Below are positions 35,868 to 45,400 of a DNA stretch of 64,000 nucleotides, piece after piece; position 1 is the stretch's first letter; each line of letters opens with the position of its first letter. The notes below the pieces were generated by a model, which saw nothing but the letters and a program-made list of their open reading frames with translations, was not told the origin of the DNA and did not search any database. The position numbers were made by a program, and so were the translations under genes. Source of the stretch: JACVRW01 sp963819635 (lineage in GTDB: Bacteria; Actinomycetota; Thermoleophilia; Solirubrobacterales; Thermoleophilaceae); the NCBI GenBank assembly GCA_963819635.1, contig CAWFWX010000004.1, forward strand, positions 1 to 64,000, given 5' to 3'.

Positions 35868-37042
35868 CACCGCGCGAGGCTATCCACCCGGTCAGCGATC
35901 AGCCGGGCGAGCTCGAGCGCCGAGGTGGCGGCGGGCGACGGGGCGTTGCGCACGTGCAGCGCCCGCTCGGACGCCGAGACCACGAAGTCGTCGACCAGCG
36001 TGCCGTCGCGGGCGAGCGCCTGTGCCCGGACGCCCGCGAAGCCGGGCTCGAAGTCCCCCGCCGTGAGCTCCGGCACGTAGACCGCGGCCGCCGACGCGAA
36101 CCGGCGGCGGCTCGCGGCGCGGTGGAGCTCCGCGAGCCCCGTGCGCCACCAGCGCCGCGCCAGGCGGAGCGTCCCCGGCCACAAGGCGACGCGCGGGTCG
36201 CGCGTCCAGAGCAGTGCGCTCGGCCCGAGCGACACGCGTCCGTCGACGTGCCGGGTGAGGTGGACGCCGAGGAACGGCAGGTTCGGGTCGGGTACGGGAT
36301 AGATCATCGCCCGCACAAGCGACCCGCGCTCCTGGCGCAGGTGGAGATACGCCCCGCGGAACGGCACGATCCGCGGCTCGCGCGGAGCCCCGGCGGCCGC
36401 GGCGAGGCGATCCGAGCCGACACCTGCGCAGAACACGGCGAACCGCGCGCGAGTCTGGCCGTGAGCGTGCCGAAGGACGATCCCCCCGTGCGCGGGCTTC
36501 GCCGAGGTCACCCCGCACGACGTGGTCACGGCGCCGCCGCGCTCGTTGAGATCGACGGCGAGGGCGCGGGCGACGTCGCGGAAGTCCACGATGCCCGTCT
36601 CGGGCGAATGGAGGGCGGCGACGCCGCGCGCGTGCGGTTCGATCTCCTTGATCTCCTCCGATCTCAGCCGGCGAAGCCCCGGCACGCCGTTCTCGCGCCC
36701 GCGCCGCTCCAGCTCGTCCAGGCGAGGGAGCTCGGCGGCATCGCGCGCCACGACCAGCTTGCCGCAGCGCTCATGCCGGATTCCGTGCTCCTCGCAGAAC
36801 GCGTACATCGCCCGTGCGCCCGCGACGCACATACGGGCCTTGAGCGAGCCGGGCTCGTAGTAGATGCCCGCGTGGATCACCCCGCTGTTGTGGCCAGTCT
36901 GCTCGGTGCCGACCTCGCTCTTGCGCTCGAGCACCGCGACCCGGCGGCCCGGCTGGCTCGTGGCGAGCTCGCGCGCCACCGCCAGACCGAGGATCCCGGC
37001 ACCGACCACGGCCACGTCGCACTCCTCCGGCGGAGGACTCAT
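35867..37042 (-). CDS. lhgO: L-2-hydroxyglutarate oxidase-like FAD enzyme
   Basis: The product is 391 residues. The FAD motif is DVAVVGAGILGLAVARELA, and the signature TGHNSGVIHAGIYYEPGSLK is typical of LhgO. Further family sequence is GIVDFRDVARALA and IVPFRGAYLHLRQERGSLVR, PVPDPNLPFLGVHLTRHVDG. LhgO oxidises L-2-hydroxyglutarate to 2-oxoglutarate with electrons going to the membrane chain. Here it sits, with ATGA and TGATG overlaps, inside a glycan operon, so its substrate may be a different 2-hydroxy acid or a sugar substituent; that part is inference. Confidence 0.85.
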   Translation of the reverse strand: MSPPPEECDVAVVGAGILGLAVARELATSQPGRRVAVLERKSEVGTEQTGHNSGVIHAGIYYEPGSLKARMCVAGARAMYAFCEEHGIRHERCGKLVVARDAAELPRLDELERRGRENGVPGLRRLRSEEIKEIEPHARGVAALHSPETGIVDFRDVARALAVDLNERGGAVTTSCGVTSAKPAHGGIVLRHAHGQTRARFAVFCAGVGSDRLAAAAGAPREPRIVPFRGAYLHLRQERGSLVRAMIYPVPDPNLPFLGVHLTRHVDGRVSLGPSALLWTRDPRVALWPGTLRLARRWWRTGLAELHRAASRRRFASAAAVYVPELTAGDFEPGFAGVRAQALARDGTLVDDFVVSASERALHVRNAPSPAATSALELARLIADRVDSLAR

Positions 37043-38971
37043 CCGTGCGGCTCCACGTTCAGCTCGAGCGTCGTCTCGTCGGTCCCGGCGCGGCTCGGCC
37101 GCCGCGCCCGGACGAACGGCGTGGGCTCGCGCACGCCGTACGACGGCGACCGCCAGCCCTCCTCCACAGAGAAGCCGAGGCCCTCCGACTCGATGACGAG
37201 CGTCACGCGCTCGAAGGTCGCGACGGCGCGGCCCGGCGCGCAGGTGACCTCGCAGGGCGCCAGCGGGAAGGTCCACTCCAGTTCGTGCTCGCCGGTGCTC
37301 GTGACGACGTCCCGGATCAACAGCCGGCCCTCGCGCATCTCGATGCGGCGGGTGTGGGTCGCCGGCGGATCGAGGCGCTCGTAGCCGTGGTGGACGCCCT
37401 CGAAGGCCGTGGCGTCCGGCTCCACGCTCCAGGTGGTGGAGCGCGCCCTCGTGAGGTCCTCGAGCGAGAAGGGGGCGTCCACGCGGATCGGGTTCTGCTC
37501 GGCTGCCCCGATCCGGAGCGTGCCGTGGAACGCGGTGGAGCGGAAGCGGGCGCGCGCTTCCAGGTCGGCCGTGTAGAGGTAGCTGCCGGGGTCGATCACG
37601 AGCGGCTCCGGCCCCCAGGCCAGCTCGAACGAGAGCTGATCGTTGTGGGCGTGCGAGCCGAGCCCGCCCACGCCGACGTCGCCGCAGCGCACGATCGCGA
37701 ACAGCGCGCCGTGGCGCATGATCCAGTAGCCGCCGTCCGGGTATCCGGCCGGCCCGGTCGCCGGCTCGTACGCAATGCCCGCCTGCTCGAACAGGTGCAG
37801 GTGCGAGCGCGGGTCCGCGCGCCCGTAGTCGCCGAGCGGGAGGAAGCGGCCGTCGTCCGCGTCGCCGATCTGCGGGGCGAGTCCGTCGCCGCGCGTGTAG
37901 TCGCGTGTGAACTCGAGCATGCGCCGGAGCCGTTCGTCGTGCTCCGCCGGCAGCCGGCCCGGCAGCAGCGCGTGGACCGCCTGGGTGCCGCACAGGAACA
38001 GCTCGGCCACGAGCCGGTGGTAGGGGATCGAGGCCTCGTGGTCGCACCCGTCGGGGCGGACCTGGTGGCGGAGCTCCTGCTCCAGCTCCCCGGCCGCCCA
38101 CTCGGCCCAGCCCCTGCCCTCGCGCCCCGCCCCGAAGAGGGCGGCAACGGGCAGGAGGCCGACGACGTCGGAGAGGTAGTGGTTGCCCCGAACCTCCGCC
38201 CACTCGAGATGGGAGCGGATGAAGCGTCCGTGAAGCAGGAGGCTCTCGAGCATGCCGCTCGCGCCAGGGGGCGCGCGCGGCGTCCTCGCCGAGCAGCGCC
38301 AGGGCGGCGACCCAGTTCGCCGCGCGGATCGCGACGTCCATCGTGCAGGCCCAGTTCGGGCCGAACTCGACGGGATTGCCCTCGATCCACGAGTCGAGCT
38401 GCGCGCCGATCTCGTCGAGGAAGCGCTCGTCCGCCGTCAGCCGCCAAGCCGCCGCCAGCACGGGCAGGTGCTGGAAGCGCGACAGCTCCCAGGGGACCTT
38501 GATGTCGGAGCCGTCCCCGAACACGATCGGCAGGCGCGAGATGTGGTCGAGCGGCCACGAGCGGCCGTGCTTGAAATCGCGCGTCCAGTCGATCTGCTCA
38601 CCGAGGTCCGTCGGCCCTGACCCGAGCAGGTCGAAGCGGTGCGCCGCGACCTCGTCCGCTACGGCGATCAGCCCTCGGCGCTCGTCGTCCGGAAGGCCCT
38701 CCAGCCCGTCGGCGAAGCGCGCGACGGTGGGCATGCTGGGCAGCACTCGCTCGCGGAGCGCGGCCCCGAGGTCGCCGCCATGGGCGCTCGCCACGGTGCC
38801 GGGGCGGACGCGCGCCGGCCGCACGCGCAGCCGGGCGCGGTGAACCGGTGCGCGCACGGTCCGCACCGCCAGTTTCGCCGCCTGGACCCCGCCGCGCACC
38901 AGGCCCAGCCGCCGCCACGTCTCAAAGCCCTCGCGCAGCCGCGCCGCGCGCCCTCGGTCCAGCTGGGGCAA
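37039..38971 (-). CDS. Heparinase II/III family polysaccharide lyase (one frameshift)
   Basis: The N-terminal alpha-toroid domain has WTRDFKHGRSWPLDHISRL and KVPWELSRFQHLPVLAAAW; the C-terminal beta-sheet domain has the signature GSHAHNDQLSFELAWG, then PLVIDPGSYLYT. One extra base at 38254-38255 divides it; correction gives WRERMLESLLLHGRF. The restored length is about 643 residues with a TTG start at 38971. No signal peptide is evident. Such lyases in glycan loci probably trim or edit uronic-acid polymers. Overlaps LhgO as ATGA. Confidence 0.87.
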
Positions 38972-38977
38972 GGTCCG

Positions 38978-40916
38978 CTACACGAGCGCGCGCCCGGCCA
39001 CCCAGTAGTCGTGCCAGACGCTCACGTTGTAGATGTTCCAGAGGTGGAACGCCCAGTTCACCGGGCCGGCCCGGTGCGCGTCCCACATCCGGTCGAGCTC
39101 GTCGTAGTCGAGCAGTCCCCGCTCGGCGAGCGACGACTCGCGGATCTCGCGCTGCGCGCGCCGTCCGAGGTCGCCCTTGAACCACTCCGCCACCGGGGCG
39201 CCGAAGCCCTGCTTGCGCCGGTAGACGAGGTCGTGCGGGAGGAGCCCGTCCACGGCCTTCTTCAGCAGGTACTTCCCCGTGCCGTTTCGGACCTTCATCT
39301 CGGGCGGGAGGGCCATGGCGAACTCCACGACCTCGTGGTCCAGGAACGGAACGCGCGCCTCCACCGACGTGGCCATGGTCATCTTGTCCACGCGCATGAG
39401 CAACAGCTCCGCGAGCCGCTGCTTCAGCTCCAGGTAGGTCATCTTCTGGAGCAGGTCGGCGCCCGGCAGCTCACGCTCCGCCTGGTCCCAGAACCGCTCG
39501 ACCACGTCGTACGAGTTGGGGCCGCCCCCGTTCCCGCCGTTGGCCATGACGCGCTCCTTGAGCGTGCCTCGGTAGCAGATCGCCCCGCCCCAGAACGGCA
39601 GCCGCCCGGCCGCCGCCTCGCGGAGCGCCTGCACGTGCACCTCGCCGCGCCCGACGCGCTCCGACAGCCCGAGGGCCGCCCTGCTGGTGGCGTTCCGCAG
39701 CGGGCGCGGCACGCGCTGGAAGGGCTCCCAGAACCGCCGCCGGAAGCGGGCGGCCGAGATGTAGTGGTCGTAGCCGTGGAAGAGCTCGTCCGAGCCCTCG
39801 CCGACCTGGACGACGATGGTGTCGTTGTCGCGCGCCAGCTTCGAGACGAAGTAGAGCGGCACGCACACCCAGTCGGCGATCGGCTCGTCCTGGTGGTGGA
39901 TCAGCTCCGGTACGAACGCCTCGAGGTCACTCTCGTCGAGAACGACCTCGTGGTGGTCGGTTCCGTAGCGCTCCGAGATCCGGCGGGCGTGGTCGAGCTC
40001 GTTGTACTGCTCGTACTGGTGGAAGCCGACCGAGAACGTCCGCACCGGGTCGTCCATCAGCTCCGACATCAGCGCGACGTTCGTGGACGAGTCGACCCCG
40101 CCCGAGAGGAACACGCCGAACGGGACGTCGGCCATCATCCGCTTCTTGATCGAGCGCGCGCAGCAGCTCGATCAGCCGCTCCTGCATGTCGGGCTCGTCC
40201 ATCGCGGCCACCTCGCGCGCCGCGCTCTCGGACATCGGCGACCACCAGGTCTCGCGGCGCACCGACCCGTCGCGCCGGACCGTCATCCGCTCGCCGGGCG
40301 CCAGCTTGTAGATGTCCTTGAACATCGTCAGCGGGGCCGGCGTGCAGACGAACGTGAGGTAGTGGACGAACGCGTCCTCGTCGAGGTCGGCGGTGATCGA
40401 CGGGTGCTGCAGGAGGGCCTTGATCTCGGACGCGAACACGAACCCGCCGGCGGGCTGGGCGAAGTAGAGCGGCTTGATGCCGAGCCGGTCGCGCGCGAGG
40501 AAGAGCTCGCCGCGGCGCTCGTCCCAGATCGCCAGGCCGAACATGCCGTGGAGCCGCTCCACGCAGCGCGGGCCCTCCTCCTCGTACAGGTGGAGGATCG
40601 TCTCGGTGTCGGTGTGCGAGCGGTAGACGTGCCCCTTCGCCTCGAGCTCCTCGCGCAGCGCGAGGTGGTTGTAGACCTCGCCGTTGTAGGTGATCCAGAC
40701 CGTGCCGTCCTCGTTCGGCATCGGGTTGTGGCCGGCCGCGGAGAGGTCCACGATCGAGAGCCGGCGGTGGCCGAGGGCTACGCGTCCGTTGGGCGAGATC
40801 CAGGTCCCGCCGTCGTCGGGGCCGCGGTGGCTCATCGTGTCGCGCATACGCGCGACGAGCTCCTCGTCGCAGGCGAACGAGTCGCTTGTGGCCAGGATGC
40901 CGTTGATTCCACACAT
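38978..40916 (-). CDS. asnB: Asparagine synthase (glutamine-hydrolysing) type amidotransferase (one frameshift)
   Basis: The N-terminal glutaminase domain starts at Met-Cys (MCGINGILATSD), the Cys2 nucleophile, with SHRGPDDGGTW and RLSIVDLSAAGHNPM. The synthetase domain has the ATP site LSGGVDSSTNVALMSEL and NTIVVQVGEGSDELFHGYDH-type sequence. One extra base at 40154-40155 splits it; removal gives LLRASIKKRMMADVPFGVFL. The restored size is about 645 residues. In polysaccharide loci AsnB relatives often amidate uronic acids or other carboxylates, which is likely here. Confidence 0.9.
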
Positions 40917-40918
40917 GG

Positions 40919-41605
40919 CTAGGGGACCCGCCCGGCAACGTAGTACTGCGCCCCGAGCGGAACCCAGCGTAGCGGCCGCTCGACCGTCCGGGCCCAGCCG
41001 GCGGACACCGGCACGAACAGGATGTATGCCCCCTCGGGCGCCGCCGCTCCGGCCTCGGCGAGGAGCCCCTGTGCGCGCCGGCGCGACAGCAGCACCGCGT
41101 CCTCGTCGAACGCGCACCGGCTCACCACGCGGCGCGTGAGCGGGTTGAGCGGGTTGTGCTCGAACACGGCGACGGTGCCGCCCGGGCGCGTGACGCGCGC
41201 CAGCTCGGCGGCGAACGCGCTCCAGTCCCGCGGCGGCACGTGATGCATCACGTTGATCGCGAACGCGAGGTCGAAGGTCGAGTCGTCGTACGGCAGCGCG
41301 CCGCCGTCGTAGGAGCGGTACGCCACATCGGGCACGGCAGACCGCGCGCGCTCGATCAGGGCGGCGGAGGTATCCACGCCGTGGAGCTCGCCGATCCGCC
41401 CGGCGAGGAACCGGTCGGTCTCGCCGGTGCCGCAGCCCACGTCGAGCGCCGTGAGCCGCTCCGGCGCGCCCAGCCTCCGGCGAGCCAGGTCGACCAGGAT
41501 GTCCGCCTTCGCCTTCGTGAACCGGTCGAGGTCGAGCGCGCCGAAGGGGAGCGCCGCCTCGACCTCGCGGCGATAGCTGTCCTGGTACTCGTCGAACTCG
41601 CTCAT
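40919..41605 (-). CDS. SAM-dependent methyltransferase
   Basis: The product is 228 residues. Motif I is ALDVGCGTGETDRFLAGRIG, then LHGVDTSAALIERARS, STFDLAFAINVMHHVPPRDW and ELARVTRPGGTVAVFEHNPL. It resembles ubiE/COQ5-like Methyltransf_11 members from glycan clusters. Its start overlaps the GT-C-like gene stop (ATGA) and AsnB begins 2 bases after its stop, so it is an integral gene of the nine-gene chain. Acceptor unknown. Confidence 0.8.
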   Translation of the reverse strand: MSEFDEYQDSYRREVEAALPFGALDLDRFTKAKADILVDLARRRLGAPERLTALDVGCGTGETDRFLAGRIGELHGVDTSAALIERARSAVPDVAYRSYDGGALPYDDSTFDLAFAINVMHHVPPRDWSAFAAELARVTRPGGTVAVFEHNPLNPLTRRVVSRCAFDEDAVLLSRRRAQGLLAEAGAAAPEGAYILFVPVSAGWARTVERPLRWVPLGAQYYVAGRVP

Positions 41606-42900
41606 GTCGCGCGCCGGCGCTCGAGCAGGAGGTCCGCGCCCAGCGCGACCCAGATCAGATAGACGAACGACGCGGGAAGCATGTAGCGCGGCTCCACGTG
41701 CAGCGCGAGGTAGGGAAGCAGCGTCGCGACGACGACCGCGGCGAGGAAGGCGTGCTCGCGCGGGAAGCGCTTCCACGTGGCGATCGCGACGCCCACCGCG
41801 AGCAGGAACAGGAGCGGCTCCAGCAGGCCGACCGGGAGGGCCACGTTGTGCAGCGCGACCGTCGTGACGACGGCGCGCCGCGCGACGACCTTCGCGAAAT
41901 GTCCGGGCTCCTCCTGGATCGCGTCGACCGCCTTCTCGCGCAGGTGGTCGTCGTACTCGGGGGTCCCGTAGACGAGGCTCGGGTCCTCCCGGTGGACCTG
42001 CCGCGCCGTGACCTGGTCGTCGAGCACCGCGCCGAAGTCGTTGTCGACCTCGCCGAGGCCCTCCCACAGGTTCTGCCCGATGCCGATGCGCGTCGGGATG
42101 AAGCGGTCGAACTCGTCGTAGTTGCGGATCGCCCACGGGACGGTCAGGAGCGTGGCCGCCACGAGCGGGACCGCCGCCGCGGCGATCGCCCTCCGCCATT
42201 TGATCCAGGGGAGGGCCGCAATGGCGAAGGCCAGGGGCAGGAGGGCGAGGCCCGGGCGGAAGTAGAGCCCGATCCCCGTCGCGACCCCGGTCGCCGCGAG
42301 CCATGGCACCGGCCGCGGCGACCGCCACGCCTTCAGCGCGAGGGCTGTGATGGCGATCGTCAGGTCCACCGCCCAGATGTCCAGATGCGGGACCTTGGTG
42401 ATGAGCGCGATCGGCACGAACACCGCATACAGCGCGGCGGCCGTCAGCGCGGCGCGCGGGCGCCTGTAGAGCGTCAGCGCGATCCAGAAGACGAGCAACA
42501 CCATCGCCGCGTCGATCGCCACCTGGAGCAGCTGCAGGTAGAGGTACTCCTCGTCCCCGCTCACGGCCCAGATCGCGCCGAGCACGGCGCCGGCGCCGAC
42601 GGGCTGGAGGATCTCCGGTATGTAGCGGCCGCGCCCGTTCGCCGTCGCATAGTCGAGCTCGGCGGGGTCGACGAGCCGCTGCTCCCGGCGCTGGGTGCGC
42701 GACACGAGCTCGAGCGCGGCGGGGTTCACCACGAACCACCTGCCGTTGTCGGCGATGTTGCGAGCCATCTCGCCGTGGTCGCTTGCCAGCCCGGCGTTGT
42801 CGTACGGGTGCGGGTCCGCGGCGAGGAGCGCGAGCCGCAGGGCGAGCGCGACCGCCACGAGGACCAGCAGGGCCGGCCCGAGCCGGATGGGGCTACGCAC
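41602..42900 (-). CDS. Polytopic GT-C-like (GT39/PMT-type) glycosyltransferase
   Basis: The product is 432 residues with about ten helices. An early extracytoplasmic acidic segment, ASDHGEMARNIADNG, follows the first helix, as in lipid-phosphosugar-using GT-C enzymes. Later come ALYAVFVPIALITKVPHLDI and a terminal RYMLPASFVYLIWVAL. Such enzymes transfer a sugar from a polyprenyl-phosphate donor on the outer face of the membrane. The specific family cannot be fixed from sequence reading alone. Confidence 0.7.
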   Translation of the reverse strand: MRSPIRLGPALLVLVAVALALRLALLAADPHPYDNAGLASDHGEMARNIADNGRWFVVNPAALELVSRTQRREQRLVDPAELDYATANGRGRYIPEILQPVGAGAVLGAIWAVSGDEEYLYLQLLQVAIDAAMVLLVFWIALTLYRRPRAALTAAALYAVFVPIALITKVPHLDIWAVDLTIAITALALKAWRSPRPVPWLAATGVATGIGLYFRPGLALLPLAFAIAALPWIKWRRAIAAAAVPLVAATLLTVPWAIRNYDEFDRFIPTRIGIGQNLWEGLGEVDNDFGAVLDDQVTARQVHREDPSLVYGTPEYDDHLREKAVDAIQEEPGHFAKVVARRAVVTTVALHNVALPVGLLEPLLFLLAVGVAIATWKRFPREHAFLAAVVVATLLPYLALHVEPRYMLPASFVYLIWVALGADLLLERRRAT

Positions 42901-42908
42901 GGCGCCGG

Positions 42909-43755
42909 TCAGGCGGCCCGCACGCCGCGTCCAACGACGTACCAGCCGACGAGACGCCCGATGCGGTCACGGGTGGAGCGCTTGTTCAGCAGCCCTCGCC
43001 GGTGAAGCGCCAGCGTCAGGAACGTGTCGCTCGGCAGGAAGTGCCTGACCTCGGCGCCCACCTGCGAGAACCCGGCCGCGTGCAGCTTCCGGCGCAGCTG
43101 CCGGGGGCTGTAGACCCTCACGAGCGGGCGCGCCCCGATGCTCGACACCTCGACGCCCGAGGACAGCACGCCCTCCATCGAGCGCTCGCGCAGGAGCTTG
43201 CCGCGCATCAGGCCCTCGTGCAGCACCTGCTCGACCCAGTAGTGCGCGGAGCGCCTGTTGTAGAGGACGATGGTCGCCTCGCCGCCCGGCCTCAGCACGC
43301 GGTTTGCCTCGCGCAGCGCGGCGTCGATGTCGGGCGTGTGGTGGAGCACGCCGTTGCTCGACACGCGGTCGAACGACGACGTGTCGAACGGGAGCGACTC
43401 CGCGTCGCCCTCCACGACCTCGCCGCTCAGCCCCATCGCCGCCAGGTGGGCGCGCGCCAGCTCAACGTGCCGGGGCGTCAGGTCCACCCCCACCGCCCGC
43501 GCGCCGTTGAGCGCGTAGTTCATGAGGTCGATCCCCTGCCCGCAGCCGACGTCGAGCACGTCGAGCCCGCGGGCGCCTCCGTAGTCGAAGCGTGTCGGCG
43601 AGCCAGGGCGCGTACTCGGCGCGCGCCTTCAGCAGCTGCTCGGCGTACGGCCGCGAGCCCGGCGCCTCCTCGATGCCCTCTGCACCGCAGGGATCGGCCG
43701 TCCACTGCTCGATGGCGGCGTGCTTGTGGGTCTGGTCGGCGGGCGTCGTCGACAT
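42909..43755 (-). CDS. SAM-dependent methyltransferase (one frameshift)
   Basis: The sequence starts MSTTPADQTHKHAAIEQW at ATG 43755. Motif I, VLDVGCGQGIDLMNYALNGA, lies after an extra base at 43590-43591; removing it gives LADTFDYGGARGLDVLDVG. Later motifs are AVGVDLTPRHVELARAHL, SFDRVSSNGVLHHTPDIDA and EANRVLRPGGEATIVLYNRR. The C-terminal VYSPRQLRRKLHAAGFSQVG is shared with the methyltransferase at 55399, so the two are paralogues. Restored length about 281 residues. Confidence 0.82.
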
Positions 43756-43765
43756 CGGGGACAAG

Positions 43766-44645
43766 CTACACAGAGTCGCCGGCCATGAGGCCCAGCCCGG
43801 CGCTCAGGTCACCGGGCCGGAAGCCGAGGTCCGCGGCCGCCTCCGGCGTCGCCGCCGGCTTGTCGGCTCGCAGCCGGGCGAGCTGGTCGGGGTAAACGGG
43901 GAGTGGGAGGAAGCGCCCCAGCGCCGCCGCGGCGGCGACGGCGGGCACGGGCACCGACACGATCCGCGAGCGCCCTCCGAATGCGGTGGCGCAGGCTCGC
44001 GCCACCTCCATCTGGCTCAGGCACTCGCCGGCGAGCGTGTACGTGCGCCCGGCGGCCTCCGGTGCCGAGAGCGCGCCCACGAGCGCACCCGCGGCATCGT
44101 CGATGTGTACGGGGCAGAGCAGCTCGCGCCCGCGCCCGACGACGGGTATCGCCCTGCCCGGCCTTCGCGCGGGCGATCATGTCGTCGATGCCCTCGCGGC
44201 CTCCGCCGCCGTAGACCTCCGGGAGGCGCACGATGACGTGTTCGAGGCCGGCGCTCCGCACGAGCTGCTCCGCGTCGAGCTTCGAGACGCTGTAGGCGCC
44301 GCCGCGCGCGGAGACGGCTCGCGTGCTCACGTGCACGAAGCGCTCGACTCCGCTCTCTGCCGCGGCCGCGAGCAGGCGCGCGGTGCCGTCCACGTTGACG
44401 CTGCGGTAGTCGGCCGCGCGCCTCGCGTGGGTGCGCGCGGCGAGGTGCAGCACGGCCGCCACACCGCGCGTGGCCTCCACCAGCGCCGCGGCGTCCTCGA
44501 GCGCGCCCCAGACGACGTCGCCGGCGCCCTCCACCTCGCGGCGATGGGCGAGCGCCCGCGTGGGCCGGCCCCGCTCGGACAGGAGCTCCAGGACCCGGCG
44601 TCCGAGCAGCCCGGCCGCGCCGGTGACGAGCACGGTCCCCGTCAA
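43766..44645 (-). CDS. NAD-dependent epimerase/dehydratase (extended SDR, one frameshift)
   Basis: The cofactor motif is VLVTGAAGLLGRRVLELLSE near the N-terminus, with AAVLHLAARTHARRAADYRS, FVHVSTRAVSARGGAYSVSK holding the Tyr-x3-Lys pair, and HVIVRLPEVYGGGG. One extra base at 44156-44157 breaks it; correction gives ARAKAGRAIPVVGRGRELLC followed by VHIDDAAGALVGAL. TTG 44645 overlaps the stop of the GT2 gene as TTGA. It probably acts on a nucleotide sugar or lipid-linked sugar. Restored length about 292 residues. Confidence 0.8.
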
Positions 44646-45356
44646 GGACGGCGGCGGCCGGCTCGGGTCTTGACCATGTTCTCGAGGAACTCCAGGATCG
44701 CCTTCGGCTTCACGAACGACGCGCGCTCCTCGTTGCGGTTGAAGGTCACCGGCATCTCGTTGACCCTCAGGCCGGCTCTGCGCGCCGACAGGATGATCTC
44801 GGCGTCGATGAACCAGTCGTCCGAGCGTCAGGTCGAGCCGCTCGTAGGCCGCGCGCGTCATGCCCTTCGGCTTGCCGTTGATGTCCCACAGCCCGCGGGT
44901 GCGGAACAGCACGATGAAGAGCGCGTTGTAGACGTCGGAGACGACGCGCCGGTAGAGACCGTCGAAGCGCGCGATCCGGCGGCCCTTCATGACGTCGGCG
45001 CCCGTGCGCAGCATCTCGCGGTACATCCGGAGCACGTCCTCGACCGGGTTCTGGGCGTCGCCGTCGATCACGACGAGGACCTCGCCGGTCGCGGCCCGCA
45101 GCCCGCTTCGCATGTCCCAGCCCATCGCGCCTTCCTTGGGCTCGATGACCGTCTTCACCTGGTCGTGCCGGCTCGCGAACTCGCGCACGATCTCGGGAGT
45201 GCGGTCCGCGCGATCGCGATCGTGGTTTGCGACGAGGACGAGCTCGAACGGCACCCCCGATTGCTCGAGGTCCCTGTGAAGCGGCTCGATCACCTGCCTG
45301 ATGCTTTCCTCGGCGCGATAACACAGGACGATCGCCGAGAGCGAGGGCCCGGACAC
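44642..45356 (-). CDS. Glycosyltransferase family 2, dolichol-phosphate-mannose-synthase-like (one frameshift)
   Basis: The GT-A core is SLSAIVLCYRAEESIRQVIE, FELVLVANHDRDRADRTPE, GEVLVVIDGDAQNPVEDVL and RGLWDINGKPKGMTRAAY. An extra base at 44825-44826 breaks the frame; correction gives RLDLTSDDWFIDAEIILSAR and then NEMPVTFNRNEERASFVKP. There is no C-terminal membrane domain. Such enzymes make polyprenyl-phosphate sugars, which could feed the GT-C-like proteins here. First gene of the nine-gene minus chain; divergent from the second flippase by 44 bases. Confidence 0.83.
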
Positions 45357-45400
45357 GGCCGCGCAGTGTAGGGCCTGCCTCGATTGCCAGAATCACCCGG

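Noticed and set aside
35867..38971. Open frame of 1034 codons that seems to fuse heparinase and LhgO
   Set aside because: The middle section is out-of-frame translation of the heparinase gene after the one-base insertion at 38254-38255. LhgO has its own ATG overlapping the heparinase stop.
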